DNA of 40,973 nucleotides from the NCBI GenBank assembly GCA_944363835.1, contig CALVVJ010000004.1, forward strand, positions 1 to 40,973. The letters run 5' to 3'. Below, piece by piece: positions 16,763-24,533 of this stretch. Under the pieces are notes generated by a model. It was not told the DNA's origin. It did not search any database and saw only the letters and a program-made list of their open reading frames with translations. Numbering within the stretch: position 1 is the stretch's first letter; each line of letters begins with the position of its first letter. Position numbers and translations under genes: made by a program. Source of the DNA: an uncultured Bacilli bacterium (GTDB taxonomy: Bacteria > Bacillota_I > Bacilli_A > RF39 > UBA660).

Positions 16763-16791
16763 TTGATTTTAAGTGTTAAGTTATGTATAAT
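16763..16791 (+). promoter_or_regulatory. Promoter of the HTH / Cys-rich gene pair
   Basis: TTGATT (16763-16768), 17-bp spacer, TATAAT (16786-16791), starting 2 bp after the mnmA stop. Confidence 0.7.
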
Positions 16792-16821
16792 AGATGTGTA
16801 AATTGAAAAGGTAGTGATTAT

Positions 16822-17592
16822 ATGGATAGACTAAATGAATTGTTACAAGAACTTGGATTATCGAAAGTAAAATTAGCAAAGTATTTAGGTGTAAGTCGTC
16901 AAATGGTATATAACTATTTAGTATTAGATAGTTTAGACAAATGGCCTAAAGAAAAAAAAGTTTTATTACTCCAATTACTAGACATTAAAGATAGCAGTAA
17001 TGAATCGATTAATAAAATAGTAGTTGACACTGAATACTTGATGGGAGTAGAAAAAAGACTTAATTCTGCTATAAAGACAACTAATTCTATCGATTCTTGC
17101 ATCGACTTTAGTGGTCTTACCAAAGAAAATAAAACTTTGCTAAACGATTTTATCTTCTTACTTAAAGAAAAACTAGAAGAAGGCGACGATTCTGAAGCCA
17201 GCGCAATTAAATATATGTATTATATGTTACAATCAATGGATAACATTCCAGAAATTAAATATATTTTAGGATACATGGCCAAATCCAACGGTTTTATTAA
17301 GCCCGATGAATTTGCTTTCGATGAAGACCGCCAATTTATTTTTGAAGGAATTCTTTACTCCGCTTTAACTTTATATAATAACGGGGGAGCAAGTAAGAGC
17401 AAATTAGCTGAAAGCCACAAAAGATTTATCCAAGAAATTGAACAAAAAAATGAAGAAAAATTAAGTAGAACGCAACAATTAAACACAGTAAAAATTCAAG
17501 CATTAAGAGAATTAGGTTATAGTGATATTAATACTACTAATGCTTCAGAAGTATTTGAAAAAATAGCTGAAATACAATCTAGAAAAGTTTAG
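16822..17592 (+). CDS. XRE-like helix-turn-helix protein with helical C-terminal domain
   Basis: 256 residues. The N-terminal 50 residues hold a Cro/C1-type helix-turn-helix (LGLSKVKLAKYLGVSRQMVYNYLVLDS). The rest is mostly alpha-helical and contains no domain I can name. A segment at ~90-165 (LTKENKTLLNDFIFLLKEK..., DSEASAIKYMYYMLQSM, IKYILGYMAKSNGFIKPDEFAF) could sense a ligand or oligomerise. It is cotranscribed with the Cys-rich membrane-anchored protein 15 bp downstream, so it may regulate envelope genes. This is inference from position. Confidence 0.65.
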   Translation: MDRLNELLQELGLSKVKLAKYLGVSRQMVYNYLVLDSLDKWPKEKKVLLLQLLDIKDSSNESINKIVVDTEYLMGVEKRLNSAIKTTNSIDSCIDFSGLTKENKTLLNDFIFLLKEKLEEGDDSEASAIKYMYYMLQSMDNIPEIKYILGYMAKSNGFIKPDEFAFDEDRQFIFEGILYSALTLYNNGGASKSKLAESHKRFIQEIEQKNEEKLSRTQQLNTVKIQALRELGYSDINTTNASEVFEKIAEIQSRKV

Positions 17593-17607
17593 AAAGGGCC
17601 TAGAAGT

Positions 17608-18417
17608 ATGAAAAAAACTAGTGGAAAAACTAAAAAAAATATAATAACTAGCATCGTAATTTTAGTTATTCTAATAACCGTTTTAATAATTGTATTTGTT
17701 ATCAAATCTAAATCATTAGATCCTAACAGCGATTTAGTTACTGAAATATATTCTTACATTGGAAACAATGACTTAGAGGTTTGTAATGGTTTAGCTACCT
17801 ATGCTGAAGATGAAGTAAATTATGACAAGTTAGATAATAGCATGCGTATTTGTACTGCTTATAGTCTATTAGAACTTGATGATACAGCAATGTTAAAAAT
17901 AGATAAATCTCAAAAGAATAATACTTGTAGCGTTGGAGAATCCATTACATTTGCTACTGACAATTATGAAGATGATATTTGTACAGTTACAAAAATATCT
18001 AGTGCTGAAGTAAATGCTCAATATAAAAAAATGTATGGTAAAGAAATCGAAACTTACGACCAATTCCAATATAACGATACAACTGTTTGCCATTATGAAG
18101 ATGGATACTATTATTGTGGCTTAGCTGAAGAATATACTACCACATTTGGTGGAGAACCTCATACATTTAGATCGATAAAAAGTGCTACTAAAGAAGATGA
18201 TCAAATAATTATTTACGATTATTTTTTGAAGGTAGTCAATGATGAATGCTATACATCTTATACTGGTGAAACTAAAAATGATAAATGTAGTGAAAATTAT
18301 AGTGAAGATACAGAAATAACTTATAATTTTTTGAAAAAATATGGAACTTTATATAAACATATATATCAAAAATTGGGAGATTCATACTATTGGGTAAGTA
18401 GTTCTCCAGAAGACTAA
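17608..18417 (+). CDS. Membrane-anchored Cys-rich exoprotein of unknown function
   Basis: 269 residues. A Lys-rich head is followed by one hydrophobic helix at ~12-33 (IITSIVILVILITVLIIVFVI), giving an N-in, C-out anchor with an extracytoplasmic domain of ~235 residues. That domain has eight cysteines (contexts EVCNG, RICTA, NTCSV, DICTV, TVCHY, YYCGL, DECYT, DKCSE), enough for four disulfides, which is unusual in this cysteine-poor window. No family recognised. It is second in an operon with an HTH gene and ends in a terminator hairpin. Confidence 0.65.
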   Translation: MKKTSGKTKKNIITSIVILVILITVLIIVFVIKSKSLDPNSDLVTEIYSYIGNNDLEVCNGLATYAEDEVNYDKLDNSMRICTAYSLLELDDTAMLKIDKSQKNNTCSVGESITFATDNYEDDICTVTKISSAEVNAQYKKMYGKEIETYDQFQYNDTTVCHYEDGYYYCGLAEEYTTTFGGEPHTFRSIKSATKEDDQIIIYDYFLKVVNDECYTSYTGETKNDKCSENYSEDTEITYNFLKKYGTLYKHIYQKLGDSYYWVSSSPED

Positions 18418-18437
18418 TGAAATTCATTAGTTTTTTA
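18413..18437 (+). terminator. Rho-independent terminator
   Basis: ACTAATGA (18413-18420), AAT loop, TCATTAGT (18424-18431) and a T-run. The stem includes the stop codon of the Cys-rich protein gene. Confidence 0.8.
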
Positions 18438-18491
18438 ATGAAAAAATATCTATTTCATGATATACTTATTATAGTATTGTGAGGTAGTATT

Positions 18492-20039
18492 ATGCGAAAA
18501 GATTTATTTGGTTATGCAAAACAAGATATAGAAAGAGAAACTGATTTTGACTATGATAATAAAGAAACAGCAATAGATGAAGAATTTTATGATATTTTTG
18601 AAGATGATCATAAAAAAAGAAAAAAGCACAATATTTCCAAACCAAAGACTAAAAAGAAAACTATTCCTCTCTTGATTAGTGTATTTCTAATCTTAGTAAT
18701 TGCTATCGGAGGGTCTTTTGCTTATGTCAAATTTTTCTTTACTGCTGAAAAATTTTTAGATAATACTAGTCAAGACTTTAATACTTGGATTGCAAAAATG
18801 TTGGCATCTGATACCACAGTTCCCACTGAAATTGTTAATTATGATTTAAATAATTCTTTTCAAATTACAGGAGACTTACAATTTACTTCTAATGTTGCGG
18901 CCTATCAAGACTTTAGCAATCTGGTGTTTAATTATGATGCATACTTAGATAATAATAAAGAAAAATTATGTTATGATTTAAATGTCTTAAATGGTGAAGA
19001 AACTATGTTTGCAGCTGAACTCTACGGCGATAAAAAAACAAGTTATATAAATATACCTACAATTTATCCTAAAGCGATTAAATTTTCTTTAGAAGAATCT
19101 CCTTTTGAAGTTACTCTTGATGCTTCTTTAAAAGTCAATGATTATTCAGCATTATTAACTAAATATATTACATATATTACGGAAGCCCTAAAAGAAAGTA
19201 CAATAACCACCACCAATAAAGGGCTTACTGTAATCTATTCTTACGAAATAAATGATAAAAATAGCAAAAATGTTACAAATAAATTAATAGACCTAATATC
19301 TGCTGATGCATTACTAAAGGCTTTTATGATAGAGCAAAATAGCGAAAATTGGCAAGAATCATTGTCTAATATCCATAATATGACAATATCTATTGAAGTA
19401 AATGTTATAACCAAGGAAATAGTAACATTTAATTGGGAAACTGAAACAAATAACTATCATGGAGAATGGCAAAATGAAAATAAATTTCGAATTACTGATA
19501 CCGTCGGGGATTATATAGACATCGATATCTATGAAAATCGTCTTAGTATGGCCTCTACCGTTAATAACGAAATTTATTGGCAAATATCTTTAGAACGCAA
19601 TGGTGATAGTCTAAAATTAAATTATATTGATCCTATAACCAAATTAGAACTAGTAGACACTTGCACTGGAAAAGAAGAAACTTTAACAGGCACCTTAGAA
19701 TACGACGGCTTAAAGGCTGATTTCAAACTCAATGGTTCTATCGAAGATAAAACAATCAAATATATTGGTAATATACTTTTTGATATTGAAGGGGCAACTA
19801 TTGGTCTAGAGTTTAACACGGACATCAATCTTGATGTTGTTGTACCAATTAAAATATATGATGAGTTTGTCAATGAAGAAAATCTAACTGAAACAGATTA
19901 CAATGAAATAGCTAATAATCTAAACGAATTATTAAATACTATACCAAATAATCCTATAGATGATTTAATATTCTTATATTTCTCTGATGAAAATGAAATA
20001 TATGTCGGTGATGATACCATAATCGAAAGTACAATATAA
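18492..20039 (+). CDS. Large membrane-anchored extracellular protein of unknown function
   Basis: 515 residues. The acidic N-terminal ~50 residues are followed by a Lys-rich patch (KKRKKHN...KTKKKT) and one membrane helix at ~57-79 (IPLLISVFLILVIAIGGSFAYV). The following ~430 residues are outside and beta-rich, with repeated patterns of NN/NE and alternating hydrophobics (GTLEYDGLKADFKLNGSIED). The sequence resembles large uncharacterised anchor proteins of gut Firmicutes, but I cannot name a family. GAGGT precedes the ATG. The GT2 gene follows by 20 bp, so the three-gene run to 21740 may be one operon concerned with the cell envelope. Confidence 0.65.
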   Translation: MRKDLFGYAKQDIERETDFDYDNKETAIDEEFYDIFEDDHKKRKKHNISKPKTKKKTIPLLISVFLILVIAIGGSFAYVKFFFTAEKFLDNTSQDFNTWIAKMLASDTTVPTEIVNYDLNNSFQITGDLQFTSNVAAYQDFSNLVFNYDAYLDNNKEKLCYDLNVLNGEETMFAAELYGDKKTSYINIPTIYPKAIKFSLEESPFEVTLDASLKVNDYSALLTKYITYITEALKESTITTTNKGLTVIYSYEINDKNSKNVTNKLIDLISADALLKAFMIEQNSENWQESLSNIHNMTISIEVNVITKEIVTFNWETETNNYHGEWQNENKFRITDTVGDYIDIDIYENRLSMASTVNNEIYWQISLERNGDSLKLNYIDPITKLELVDTCTGKEETLTGTLEYDGLKADFKLNGSIEDKTIKYIGNILFDIEGATIGLEFNTDINLDVVVPIKIYDEFVNEENLTETDYNEIANNLNELLNTIPNNPIDDLIFLYFSDENEIYVGDDTIIESTI

Positions 20040-20059
20040 TAGAATAGGGTAGTGATAAA

Positions 20060-21109
20060 ATGAATAGTGATATATTAATAATCATTCCAGCATACAATCC
20101 ACCAATAAAGTTATTTGAAGAACTTTTAACTAAACTTGATGGAGCTTTTAAAAATGTTTTAATTGTCAATGATGGATCTGACGAAACATATAATAGTTTC
20201 TTTAAAAAATTAGAAAAGAAATATCATGTTTTAAAACACGAATATAATTTAGGTAAAGGTAAAGCTATTAAAACAGCATATAGTTTTGCTATTGATAATT
20301 ATCCAGATTCCAAAGCATATGTTGTAATAGATTGTGACAATCAACATGATGTCGAAGATATGATCAATTGTTGCAAAAAAGCCATAGAATATCCTGATAG
20401 TTTGGTTATTGGTGTTCGTGATTTTTCTTTAGAAAATGTTCCATTTAAAAGTAAGAACGGTAATAAAATAACTAGATTAATGTTTAAATGGCTCTTTAAT
20501 TGCAATATAAGCGATACACAAACCGGACTTAGAGCAGTAAGTCCTAATTTAGCCAAAAAACTTATAAATGTCTCTGGAGAACGTTATAATTATGAATTAA
20601 AATGTTTAATGGCCTGCTGTGAAGAAAATATTCCCATAATTGAAGTTCCAATTAAAACTATTTATATTGAAAACAACAAAGAATCTCGTTTTAATCCTAT
20701 AAAAGATTCTATAATAATATATAAAGAATTTTTAAATTACTATTTAAAGTTATTTATACCATATTTAATAAGTCTAATATCATTTCTATGTATATTTTAC
20801 TTCTTAAACTCAAATAATGACTTAAAAGCCTTAATTTTAACTAATTTCATCGCTGGTCTAATTAATATTATCACTAATATTGCCTTTAATTATAAAAATA
20901 TTTATAAACACAATAATATTGGTAATAATATAGTATATATCCTAAAAAAATTTCTTAAAATATTCATAGCTAGTTTCATTATCTATATTTGTTATAATCT
21001 TCTTGATATTAATCTTCTTTTAAGTAAAATACTAGTAGACATTATTTTAACTATAATTATTTATATAATATTTAGAAATGTAGGTTTTAAAAGTGAAAAA
21101 GAAAACTAA
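20060..21109 (+). CDS. GT2 glycosyltransferase with C-terminal GtrA-like membrane domain
   Basis: 349 residues. The N-terminal ~220 residues are a family-2 glycosyltransferase like dolichyl-phosphate mannose/glucose synthases: ILIIIPAYNPP, VLIVNDGSDETY (nucleotide-binding Asp), KHEYNLGKGKAIKTAY, VVIDCDNQHD (DxD-type metal site), SDTQTGLRAV and GERYNYELKCLMACCE. The C-terminal ~125 residues have four hydrophobic segments in the GtrA-like arrangement. It would make or flip a polyprenyl-phosphate sugar for envelope glycans. The PAP2 phosphatase gene overlaps its last 17 bp, so a joint role in lipid-linked sugar turnover is likely. Confidence 0.8.
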   Translation: MNSDILIIIPAYNPPIKLFEELLTKLDGAFKNVLIVNDGSDETYNSFFKKLEKKYHVLKHEYNLGKGKAIKTAYSFAIDNYPDSKAYVVIDCDNQHDVEDMINCCKKAIEYPDSLVIGVRDFSLENVPFKSKNGNKITRLMFKWLFNCNISDTQTGLRAVSPNLAKKLINVSGERYNYELKCLMACCEENIPIIEVPIKTIYIENNKESRFNPIKDSIIIYKEFLNYYLKLFIPYLISLISFLCIFYFLNSNNDLKALILTNFIAGLINIITNIAFNYKNIYKHNNIGNNIVYILKKFLKIFIASFIIYICYNLLDINLLLSKILVDIILTIIIYIIFRNVGFKSEKEN

Positions 21110-21740
21110 TATAACATTAATAATAATTTTAGCAATACTTTTAATAATTGAAATAATACTTGTTAAAAACGAGTATTTTTTGGCCATCGATAATTTTGTC
21201 TATCACCATATTAGCAAATTAATTAATCCTGTAAATACTGCAATTTTCAAGTTTTTTTCTTTCTTTGGTTCAGAAATTTTTATTATTTCATTATGCATTC
21301 TTATTCTGATTTTATCTAAAAAGAAGGGTAGAGGAGTAGGCTTTATCTTCATTTTGCTCCTTACCCTATTAGAAAATCAAGGATTAAAACTACTAATAGC
21401 TAGAGAAAGACCAAATATAAACCCTTTAGTAATTGAAAATAATTATAGCTTTCCAAGCGGACACACAATGATTATTACTGTTATAATCTCTCTTTTAATG
21501 TTTTATTTGTGGCAAAGCAAGAAGGGGAGTAAAGCCCAAAAAATAATTATAACATCTCTAATGATTATAATTGCCCTTTTAGTAATGCTTAGCCGAATAT
21601 ATTTAGGTGTCCACTTCTTTAGCGATATTATTGGTGGTATAACTGCTTCTTTATTACTTCTTTCTATTGTTTATTACTACTACACTTTCAAGTATAAAGC
21701 AAGTATAAAGTCCCCTACTTTTATAAAAAATAACAAATAG
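21093..21740 (+). CDS. PAP2-type lipid phosphatase
   Basis: 215 residues starting at GTG inside the GT2 gene. All three PAP2 signature parts are present: KLLIARERPNINPL, YSFPSGHTMI and SRIYLGVHFFSDIIGG, with the catalytic histidines in PSGH and the last motif. Six membrane segments are evident. Substrates of the family include phosphatidic acid, phosphatidylglycerol phosphate and undecaprenyl pyrophosphate. Next to a polyprenyl-type glycosyltransferase, recycling of undecaprenyl pyrophosphate is the most plausible role. The stop codon lies in the following hairpin. Confidence 0.88.
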   Translation: MKKKTNITLIIILAILLIIEIILVKNEYFLAIDNFVYHHISKLINPVNTAIFKFFSFFGSEIFIISLCILILILSKKKGRGVGFIFILLLTLLENQGLKLLIARERPNINPLVIENNYSFPSGHTMIITVIISLLMFYLWQSKKGSKAQKIIITSLMIIIALLVMLSRIYLGVHFFSDIIGGITASLLLLSIVYYYYTFKYKASIKSPTFIKNNK

Positions 21741-21746
21741 GGGACT
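21709..21746 (+). terminator. Hairpin at the end of the PAP2 gene (weak terminator)
   Basis: AGTCCCCTA (21709-21717) and TAGGGGACT (21738-21746), 9 bp with a 20-nt loop, GC-rich for this genome. No T-run follows (ATAACC), so intrinsic termination is uncertain; it may protect the 3' end instead. Confidence 0.5.
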
Positions 21747-21820
21747 ATAACCTTATTTATATATAAATATAATGATTACACGCGTATTATAACCTTATTA
21801 TAAATATAAATAAGGTTATA
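21746..21820. repeat. Nested inverted repeats with two left arms for one right arm
   Basis: TATAACCTTATTTATAT (21746-21762) is perfectly complementary to ATATAAATAAGGTTATA (21804-21820). A second left arm, TATAACCTTATT (21788-21799), pairs with the last 12 bases of the same right arm. The two hairpins are mutually exclusive. Confidence 0.7.
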
Positions 21821-22238
21821 TATAAAATAAGCTTAATTTATAGTAACAATTAAAATTTAAAATTTAAAAACTGTCTAAAAAATTATTATAATGCCATATT
21901 CATTCATATAAGCATCAATATTTATCTAGCATAATATAAAAAAGATAAGTTTGCAAAAGAACAAAATACTTAAATAATAAAATCTCAAAAAATATATTTT
22001 CAAAAATAATATATATTATGTTAACTTAACTGCGAAAAGTAATTTTGTTTTTACCATATTTACTTAACTTATTATTTCTAATATTTGTATAATTAAAATA
22101 TATTTTTATATTAATAATTAGAAATCTCTTTCTTAAATAAAACCGAAAAGAATTTCTAATTATTACTTTCATAAGTATTCCACCTTTTGATTTAATTATA
22201 TCAAAAAAAGAATATTATAGATACTATTATTTTTAATA
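21821..22238. other. AT-rich intergenic region with one further inverted repeat
   Basis: No open frame with a ribosome site found. The one clear structure is TAATAATTAGAAAT (22112-22125) against ATTTCTAATTATTA (22152-22165), a 14-bp perfect inverted repeat. Its loop includes a partial TTTC/GAAA pairing, so it could fold into one long hairpin. It lies between convergent genes and downstream of the ZIP transporter. The remainder is low-complexity A/T. Confidence 0.5.
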
Positions 22239-22994
22239 TCATAGTAAAAGCATATTAATAAGTACTAATACTCCCCCACTCGCTAGCCCCAAATATAATG
22301 CTTTATTTTCTTTATATTTTAATGACTCCGGTAATAGTTCTTGAATTGATAAAGTAATCATTAAACCAGCCACAATAATAAGAATTATACTAATCATCAT
22401 CTCCGATATATAATTTTTTAAAAATACCAAAGCAAGTAATGCCCCGAGTGGTTCTGCCATCCCCGAAATAAAAGCATTTCTAAAGGCCAGTTTCTTACTT
22501 CCTGTCGCATAGTAAATTGGTACAGCAATACTTATACCTTCAGGAATATTATGAAGCATTATCGCAATTGCTAATTTAATACCTAAAGATAAGTCTTGAT
22601 AGCTACTCAAAAAAGTTGCAATCCCTTCGGGCATATTATGAAATATTAAAACAATCATATTTAGAATACCTAACCTGTATAAGTCTTCTTTTTTGGTTTC
22701 TTTTTTAATAATCATACTAAGTACTGTAATAAATATATAACTAATTAAAAAAGCTACAATTAGTAATATAATTGATTTTGATATCCCATAGACACTGAAA
22801 TATTGAAAAAAAGATTCTGGAATAAGATCAAATATACTAATACCAATCATTATGGCAATAGAAAACGCTAAACAAAATGTAATAAATTTATTATATTTAT
22901 TTTTATCTACTTTAAAAAATATTAATGTTGCTCCAATTAAAGTAGAAAGACCTGCAATTGTAGATACTAAGAGCGGAATTAGTGTATTATTCAT
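22239..22994 (-). CDS. ZIP family divalent metal transporter
   Basis: 251-residue importer of the ZIP/ZupT family (zinc, iron or manganese). Eight membrane segments can be drawn. The two metal-binding signatures are HNMPEG at 119-124 in segment IV and HNIPEG at 148-153 in segment V. GMAEPLGALLALVFL and IQELLPES complete the family pattern. The cytoplasmic loop (KKETKKEDLYR) is short and lacks the His-rich stretch of eukaryotic members. GGGGAT precedes the ATG. It is a single gene after the retron operon hairpin. Confidence 0.9.
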   Translation of the reverse strand: MNNTLIPLLVSTIAGLSTLIGATLIFFKVDKNKYNKFITFCLAFSIAIMIGISIFDLIPESFFQYFSVYGISKSIILLIVAFLISYIFITVLSMIIKKETKKEDLYRLGILNMIVLIFHNMPEGIATFLSSYQDLSLGIKLAIAIMLHNIPEGISIAVPIYYATGSKKLAFRNAFISGMAEPLGALLALVFLKNYISEMMISIILIIVAGLMITLSIQELLPESLKYKENKALYLGLASGGVLVLINMLLL

Positions 22995-23046
22995 ATTTAT
23001 CCCCTACTCTAGTATATTTAATTAATTATTATTTTATAACAAAGGA

Positions 23047-23077
23047 AAACCAATTACTTAATTAGAGTAATTGGTTT
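23047..23077 (-). terminator. Hairpin ending the retron operon
   Basis: AAACCAATTAC (23047-23057) and GTAATTGGTTT (23067-23077), 11-bp perfect stem and 9-nt loop. Read on the minus strand it is followed by a T-rich stretch (TTTCCTTTG), consistent with a weak intrinsic terminator. It overlaps the stop of the 47-aa frame. Confidence 0.6.
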
Positions 23078-23197
23078 CTTACGACTTAAATTAATCGTTG
23101 GAATTATCAAACTAATAAATATAACTATAATTATAATCCCTATTAAATATATAACTGTATTTTCATTAAATAACATAAGATGAACAAATATATTCAT
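23054..23197 (-). CDS. 47-aa putative membrane peptide at the end of the retron operon
   Basis: ATG at 23195-23197, 18 bp after the stop of the metallopeptidase-like gene; TAA at 23054, inside the operon-ending hairpin. The product starts MNIFVHLMLFNENTVIYLIG and has one hydrophobic helix (residues ~15-32) and a basic tail (SRKKPITLIK). There is no recognisable ribosome site, so translation would depend on coupling; this lowers confidence. A stop codon inside a terminator stem is a pattern repeated for real genes in this window, which favours it. Function unknown. Confidence 0.35.
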   Translation of the reverse strand: MNIFVHLMLFNENTVIYLIGIIIIVIFISLIIPTINLSRKKPITLIK

Positions 23198-23215
23198 TTC
23201 ATTACTTAAGGAGTA

Positions 23216-24280
23216 TTATTTAATTTTATTTGTCTTAAAATTATTATCTAAAATGCTATGTAAAATATTATAATAAGTGTCTTCATTTAATAAAACGTAT
23301 TCCTCACCACTAATATTAACGCTAATACTAAGTAAACTTAAAAAAAGCATAAATTTATAATGTAATTCCTCTTCAGCAACATTTGAATCTATTGCTAAGG
23401 ATGCAAAATATTTAATAAAAATCTTAATTAAAAACTCAGAAATACTACTAAAAGCCTTACGTAATAAATATTTTTTAAATAATAAAAATTTATGATTAGG
23501 CAAATATTGCATAGTAAAATCTACATTAGATATAAAACTTAGTATTTCTTTTTCTGTAGCATATTTTGATAAAAAATCAACTAATCCCTTTAGATTTGCT
23601 TGCATATATAATTGTTCCATCTCATCTTTTCCAACAATTATTTCTAAAACCTGAACAATTCTTTTTTGAATAGGATAAGAACTATCAATAACACTTTCTT
23701 TTGCAAAATATCTTTCAGTTAATAATTGAGTATATCCTTCATTTAAACCTTTACCAAAAGCATCTTGAGAAAACCCACTAAAAGTTGTCTTATCTTGAAT
23801 AATTGAACTAGATAAATGAAATAATTCATGATAAATTGGATTATATAAAGAACAATCTCTAATTATAATTGCATTCTTTTTTAAATTATATGTCCCAGTA
23901 ACCTCTGGATTAAAAATATGTTTTTGATGATATGTATCTTTTAATTTTAAAGATTTTAAATTATTACATAATAATATCAAACAATCATCAGAAAAATTTG
24001 AACAAACTGTATTAATAAAATTTAATATATGTGCTTTATCTTCCTCTTTAATCTTATCATCAACTTGAAAATCTCCACTTTCTAATACTAGTTCCGGAGG
24101 CATCTTTATCTTTTTACATTTAGGAAAATGATATTCTATTTGAAGAGCTACTCCTTGAGTTACCTTCCTTGATGCATAATATATAACTGCAAATCTAAAA
24201 ATACTAGCTATTGTATCTAAATCTATATTCTGCAAAATAGTTATCGCATTATTTACTTCATTATTTTCACTCTCAAACAT
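23216..24280 (-). CDS. Retron-associated putative zinc metallopeptidase (candidate effector)
   Basis: 354 residues, cytoplasmic by composition. IYHELFHLSSS gives an HExxH motif at 151-155, and GKGLNEGYTQLLTERYF places Glu181 26 residues after the second His, the spacing expected of a gluzincin-type third zinc ligand. The preceding NAIIIRD strand is typical of the edge strand in such folds. Residues 25-110 and 200-354 are helical regions with no named domain. It starts 8 bp inside the DUF1292-like gene, with GAAGGG upstream, so it is translated with the reverse transcriptase operon. Other bacteria may carry this family without a retron. Peptidase activity is inferred from motifs only. Confidence 0.65.
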   Translation of the reverse strand: MFESENNEVNNAITILQNIDLDTIASIFRFAVIYYASRKVTQGVALQIEYHFPKCKKIKMPPELVLESGDFQVDDKIKEEDKAHILNFINTVCSNFSDDCLILLCNNLKSLKLKDTYHQKHIFNPEVTGTYNLKKNAIIIRDCSLYNPIYHELFHLSSSIIQDKTTFSGFSQDAFGKGLNEGYTQLLTERYFAKESVIDSSYPIQKRIVQVLEIIVGKDEMEQLYMQANLKGLVDFLSKYATEKEILSFISNVDFTMQYLPNHKFLLFKKYLLRKAFSSISEFLIKIFIKYFASLAIDSNVAEEELHYKFMLFLSLLSISVNISGEEYVLLNEDTYYNILHSILDNNFKTNKIK

Positions 24281-24533
24281 TAAAACACCCTTCTTCTAAA
24301 AAATTATTTATAACTTCTTTATCTAATTCATCAGTTATTTCTTCTAATACAGAATCATTTCCTATTTTATATATAGCAGCCATTACATTAAGCACCCCTT
24401 TATTAGTCATCTGTCCATCAGTAAATATAACGTAATGTTTATGAGTCTTTTTAGATTTAAAAGTAAATAATATTTCATATTTTTTAATACTACCATCTTC
24501 TAAAACAAATTCTATATATTTTTTATCTTCCAT
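24273..24533 (-). CDS. DUF1292-like 86-aa protein in the retron operon
   Basis: Acidic small protein. EFVLEDGSIKKYEILFTFKSKKTHKHYVIFTDGQ followed by GVLNVMAAIYKIGNDSVLEEITDELDKEVINNFLEE fits the DUF1292 (YrzB-like) pattern: strand-turn-strand, a tyrosine/phenylalanine-rich middle, and an acidic helix at the end. It starts 22 bp inside the reverse transcriptase gene and its end overlaps the metallopeptidase-like gene by 8 bp. Such tight overlaps suggest a fixed stoichiometry, for instance an inhibitor or adaptor of the peptidase, but this is inference. DUF1292 proteins have no established activity. Confidence 0.6.
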   Translation of the reverse strand: MEDKKYIEFVLEDGSIKKYEILFTFKSKKTHKHYVIFTDGQMTNKGVLNVMAAIYKIGNDSVLEEITDELDKEVINNFLEEGCFNV

